From the NCBI GenBank assembly GCA_025936205.1, contig JAICTU010000454.1:1-7453 (forward strand): a stretch of DNA of 7,453 bases, in the 5' to 3' direction. The notes beneath the pieces are model-generated. The model was not told the origin of the DNA. It worked only from the letters and a program-made list of their open reading frames with translations, and made no database searches. The position numbers and the translations under genes are program-made. Below, one piece after another: positions 6,168-7,453 of this stretch (positions are counted from its first letter, which is position 1; the number at the start of each line of letters is the position of its first letter). This DNA comes from Polyangiaceae bacterium. GTDB lineage: Bacteria > Myxococcota > Polyangia > Polyangiales > Polyangiaceae.

Positions 6168-6614
6168 ATGCCTGGTGAGAGATCGAGCTTGGAAGACCCC
6201 ACCACGGAGGGATCTGGCGAGTCAATGTCGGTCGTCCCGGAAGAGGTCCGGCTCTTCGTGTGCGATCGGGTCCAGTCCGTCGAGGGCCTGGAGGTGCTGC
6301 GGCGGAGCACGTCGCCCCCCTCGAGGACCTGGTCTGCTGGCGAATTGGCGCTGGAACTTTACCTGAGCGAAGACAGCGTCGAGGAAGCACTGGAGACGCT
6401 CGTCGAGACGGGGCTGTTCGCTCGAGACCCGGACGGGCGCTTCAGCTACCAGCCGGTGAACCATCGCTTCGACGAGATCGTCGGCCTCGTGCTGGAGGCA
6501 TACCACGATCATCCGTCGGCGGTGGTGCAGTGCCTCACGAAGCGCGCCATGACACGGATGCGGGTCAGCTTGATCCGTTTGACCGAGCGCTTGCTGGAGC
6601 GCGCCAAATTCTGA
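6168..6614 (+). CDS. Uncharacterised protein, probable winged-helix fold
   Basis: I do not recognise a named family for this 148-residue protein. The ATG at 6168 has a good ribosome binding site (GGAGAGG, 6155-6161, 6 bases away). A second in-frame ATG at 6225 (residue 20) has GGAGG 14 bases upstream and would remove a Ser/Glu-rich, probably disordered tail. From residue 20 the order is: a helix (VPEEVRLFVCDRVQSVEGLEVLRR); a segment TWSAGELALELYLSEDSVEEALETLVETGLFARD, which reads like helix-turn-helix recognition helices; a wing-like strand (GRFSYQPV); and a long C-terminal helix with hydrophobic spacing ending in LIRLTERLLERAKF. That arrangement suggests a winged-helix DNA- or protein-binding protein. 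No signal peptide, membrane segment or catalytic motif is visible. It converges with the ogt-like gene, only 22 bases apart, and has a palindrome upstream that might be its own operator. Confidence 0.75.
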   Translation: MPGERSSLEDPTTEGSGESMSVVPEEVRLFVCDRVQSVEGLEVLRRSTSPPSRTWSAGELALELYLSEDSVEEALETLVETGLFARDPDGRFSYQPVNHRFDEIVGLVLEAYHDHPSAVVQCLTKRAMTRMRVSLIRLTERLLERAKF

Positions 6615-6636
6615 GCGCGCTGGGCCCCTGAAGGAC

Positions 6637-7194
6637 TTACTGCTGGGGCAGTGAGAGCTGCGCTGAACAGCGCGCGCGCTCGTGATGCAGCAGCCAGCGC
6701 TTGCGCTCTATGCCGCCCCCGTAGCCGGTGAGTGAGCCGTCGGCACCGATTACACGGTGGCAAGGCACGACGATGCCGATCGGGTTGGCGCCGTTGGCGA
6801 GGCCCACGGCGCGCACGGCGGCGGGATTGCCGATGCGGCGCGCCAGCTGTGAATACGACCAGGTCTCGCCGCGGGGGATCTCGCGCAGTGCGCTCCATAC
6901 CCGGCGCTGAAACGGCGTGCCGTCGCCCAGCACCGGGAGCGGGTCGATCGCGTCGAGCTGGCCGGCGAAGTAGGCCTGGAGCGCGGCGCGCAGGCCGTGT
7001 GGATTGTCCACTCGCCGCACAGTGGGCTTGGTGCCGCTCGTGAGGGTGGCTAGCGCCCGCTCGATCCTCTCATGCCCCTCGAGCCAGCCGAGCAGGCGCA
7101 GTCGACCTGCCGCGTCGGCGACCAGCGTGAGTCTGCCGAGCGGAGAGTCGAACTCGTCGTGCTGGAGCTCCGGTGCGGGTTCGCTGGCGGTCAT
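6637..7194 (-). CDS. ogt: Methylated-DNA--protein-cysteine S-methyltransferase (Ogt/MGMT type)
   Basis: This 185-residue suicide enzyme transfers the alkyl group from O6-alkylguanine (and O4-alkylthymine) in DNA to its own cysteine. The active-site motif IVVPCHRVIG carries Cys145 and His146. The numbering coincides with human MGMT at every key position I can check: Tyr114, Arg128 (the finger that replaces the flipped base), Asn137 (the hinge), Tyr158 and Glu172. The N-terminal half (about 10-85, starting EFDSPLGRLTLVAD) is the ribonuclease-like methyltransferase domain; the C-terminal half (about 93-175, TPFQRRVWSALREIPRGETWSYSQLA onward) is the winged-helix DNA-binding domain. There is no Ada zinc or AraC domain, so it is the constitutive Ogt form rather than the Ada sensor. 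Its ATG overlaps the stop of the AlkA-type gene as ATGA, so the two are translationally coupled. Its TAA is 22 bases from the convergent neighbour. Confidence 0.96.
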   Translation of the reverse strand: MTASEPAPELQHDEFDSPLGRLTLVADAAGRLRLLGWLEGHERIERALATLTSGTKPTVRRVDNPHGLRAALQAYFAGQLDAIDPLPVLGDGTPFQRRVWSALREIPRGETWSYSQLARRIGNPAAVRAVGLANGANPIGIVVPCHRVIGADGSLTGYGGGIERKRWLLHHERARCSAQLSLPQQ

Positions 7195-7453
7195 CGTGCC
7201 TCTCCTGCTTCGCGGGCGCTGGCGCGCGAGCGCGCGTCGAGTGCCCAGAGTTGTTGGGCGGCGTAGCCTCGCCAGGGGCGCCAGCGTTCGGCCTGCAGCG
7301 CCAGCGCCTTCGCGTCGACCAGCTCGCTCGAGCAGGCGGCCATACCGCGCAGCAGGCCGCGATCGCTGGCGGGGAAGGCGTCGGGCTCGCGCGCGGCGCG
7401 CAGCGCGATGTAGTGGGCGGTCCAGTCCCCGATGCCGGCGACCTGACGCAGCC
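7191..7453 (-). CDS. alkA: DNA-3-methyladenine glycosylase II (AlkA type), C-terminal part
   Basis: Only the last 87 codons are in the window; the gene begins beyond 7453. The visible part starts LRQVAGIGDWTAHYIALRA, the hairpin and following helix of the HhH-GPD fold. Then comes EPDAFPASDRGLLRG, whose Asp (30th visible residue) aligns with the catalytic Asp238 of E. coli AlkA. The end is RWRPWRGYAAQQLW and a short basic tail. The enzyme excises 3-methyladenine and other alkylated bases. The TGA stop overlaps the ogt-like ATG. The N-terminus is not visible, so this could be plain AlkA or the AlkA end of the common Ada-like fusion (zinc-binding methyl-sensing plus AraC plus AlkA), a frequent partner of ogt genes. 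Promoter and regulation lie outside the window. Confidence 0.93.
   Translation of the reverse strand, partial: LRQVAGIGDWTAHYIALRAAREPDAFPASDRGLLRGMAACSSELVDAKALALQAERWRPWRGYAAQQLWALDARSRASAREAGEAR

Noticed and set aside
6624..6649. GCCCC/GGGGC inverted repeat between the two convergent genes, possible shared terminator
   Set aside because: Only five base pairs with a 16-base loop and no T-tract; too weak, and it overlaps the end of the ogt-like coding sequence.
1..7453. Search for CRISPR arrays, tRNA/rRNA genes, toxin-antitoxin or phage genes
   Set aside because: No regular repeat-spacer array, tRNA cloverleaf or rRNA-like stretch, and no toxin, antitoxin or phage protein was seen.

Overview
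The window is GC-rich throughout (by eye about two thirds G+C) and densely coded. The proteins point to a Gram-negative bacterium with an outer membrane: a three-gene exporter cluster laid out like E. coli yhiI-rbbA-yhhJ, a lipobox lipoprotein, and an Ogt/AlkA alkylation-repair pair. A high-GC member of the Pseudomonadota (for example a Gammaproteobacterium outside the Enterobacteria) fits best. A member of the Myxococcota cannot be excluded, and the sequence alone does not settle it.

Layout, plus strand first. Positions 2-529 are the C-terminal part of a HlyD/YhiI-type membrane-fusion protein, cut by the window edge. Positions 549-3377 encode a 942-residue RbbA-type protein that fuses two ABC ATPase domains to an ABC-2 permease. 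Positions 3383-4507 encode the partner permease, YhhJ type. The three genes are separated by 19 and 5 bases, so they are almost certainly one operon. Just after it come three 15-base tandem repeats (4526-4570) and a strong hairpin/T-tract terminator (4593-4642). A short stand-alone AraC-type DNA-binding protein follows (4828-5253), with a dyad and a repeated motif in its upstream region, and then a small LEA2/WHy-domain lipoprotein (5376-5873). Next is a hairpin-rich intergenic stretch (5874-6167), then an uncharacterised 148-residue protein that is probably winged-helix (6168-6614), preceded by a perfect 14-base palindrome.

The right end is on the minus strand: Ogt-type O6-methylguanine-DNA methyltransferase (7194-6637) and, upstream of it, the C-terminus of an AlkA-type DNA glycosylase (7453-7191, cut by the window edge). 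The two overlap by ATGA, so they are translationally coupled and form a direct-plus-excision alkylation-repair operon.

How the genes work together: the fusion protein, fused ATPase/permease and second permease should assemble into one inner-membrane exporter that probably joins an outer-membrane channel not present here. The two ABC domains are unequal. The first lacks the H-loop histidine and the second lacks a canonical LSGGQ signature; both defects fall in the same composite ATP site. The regulator, lipoprotein and winged-helix protein have no demonstrable link to the exporter. I see no clearly new multi-gene system. The least explained items are the 6168-6614 protein with its palindrome and the hairpin-rich spacer before it.
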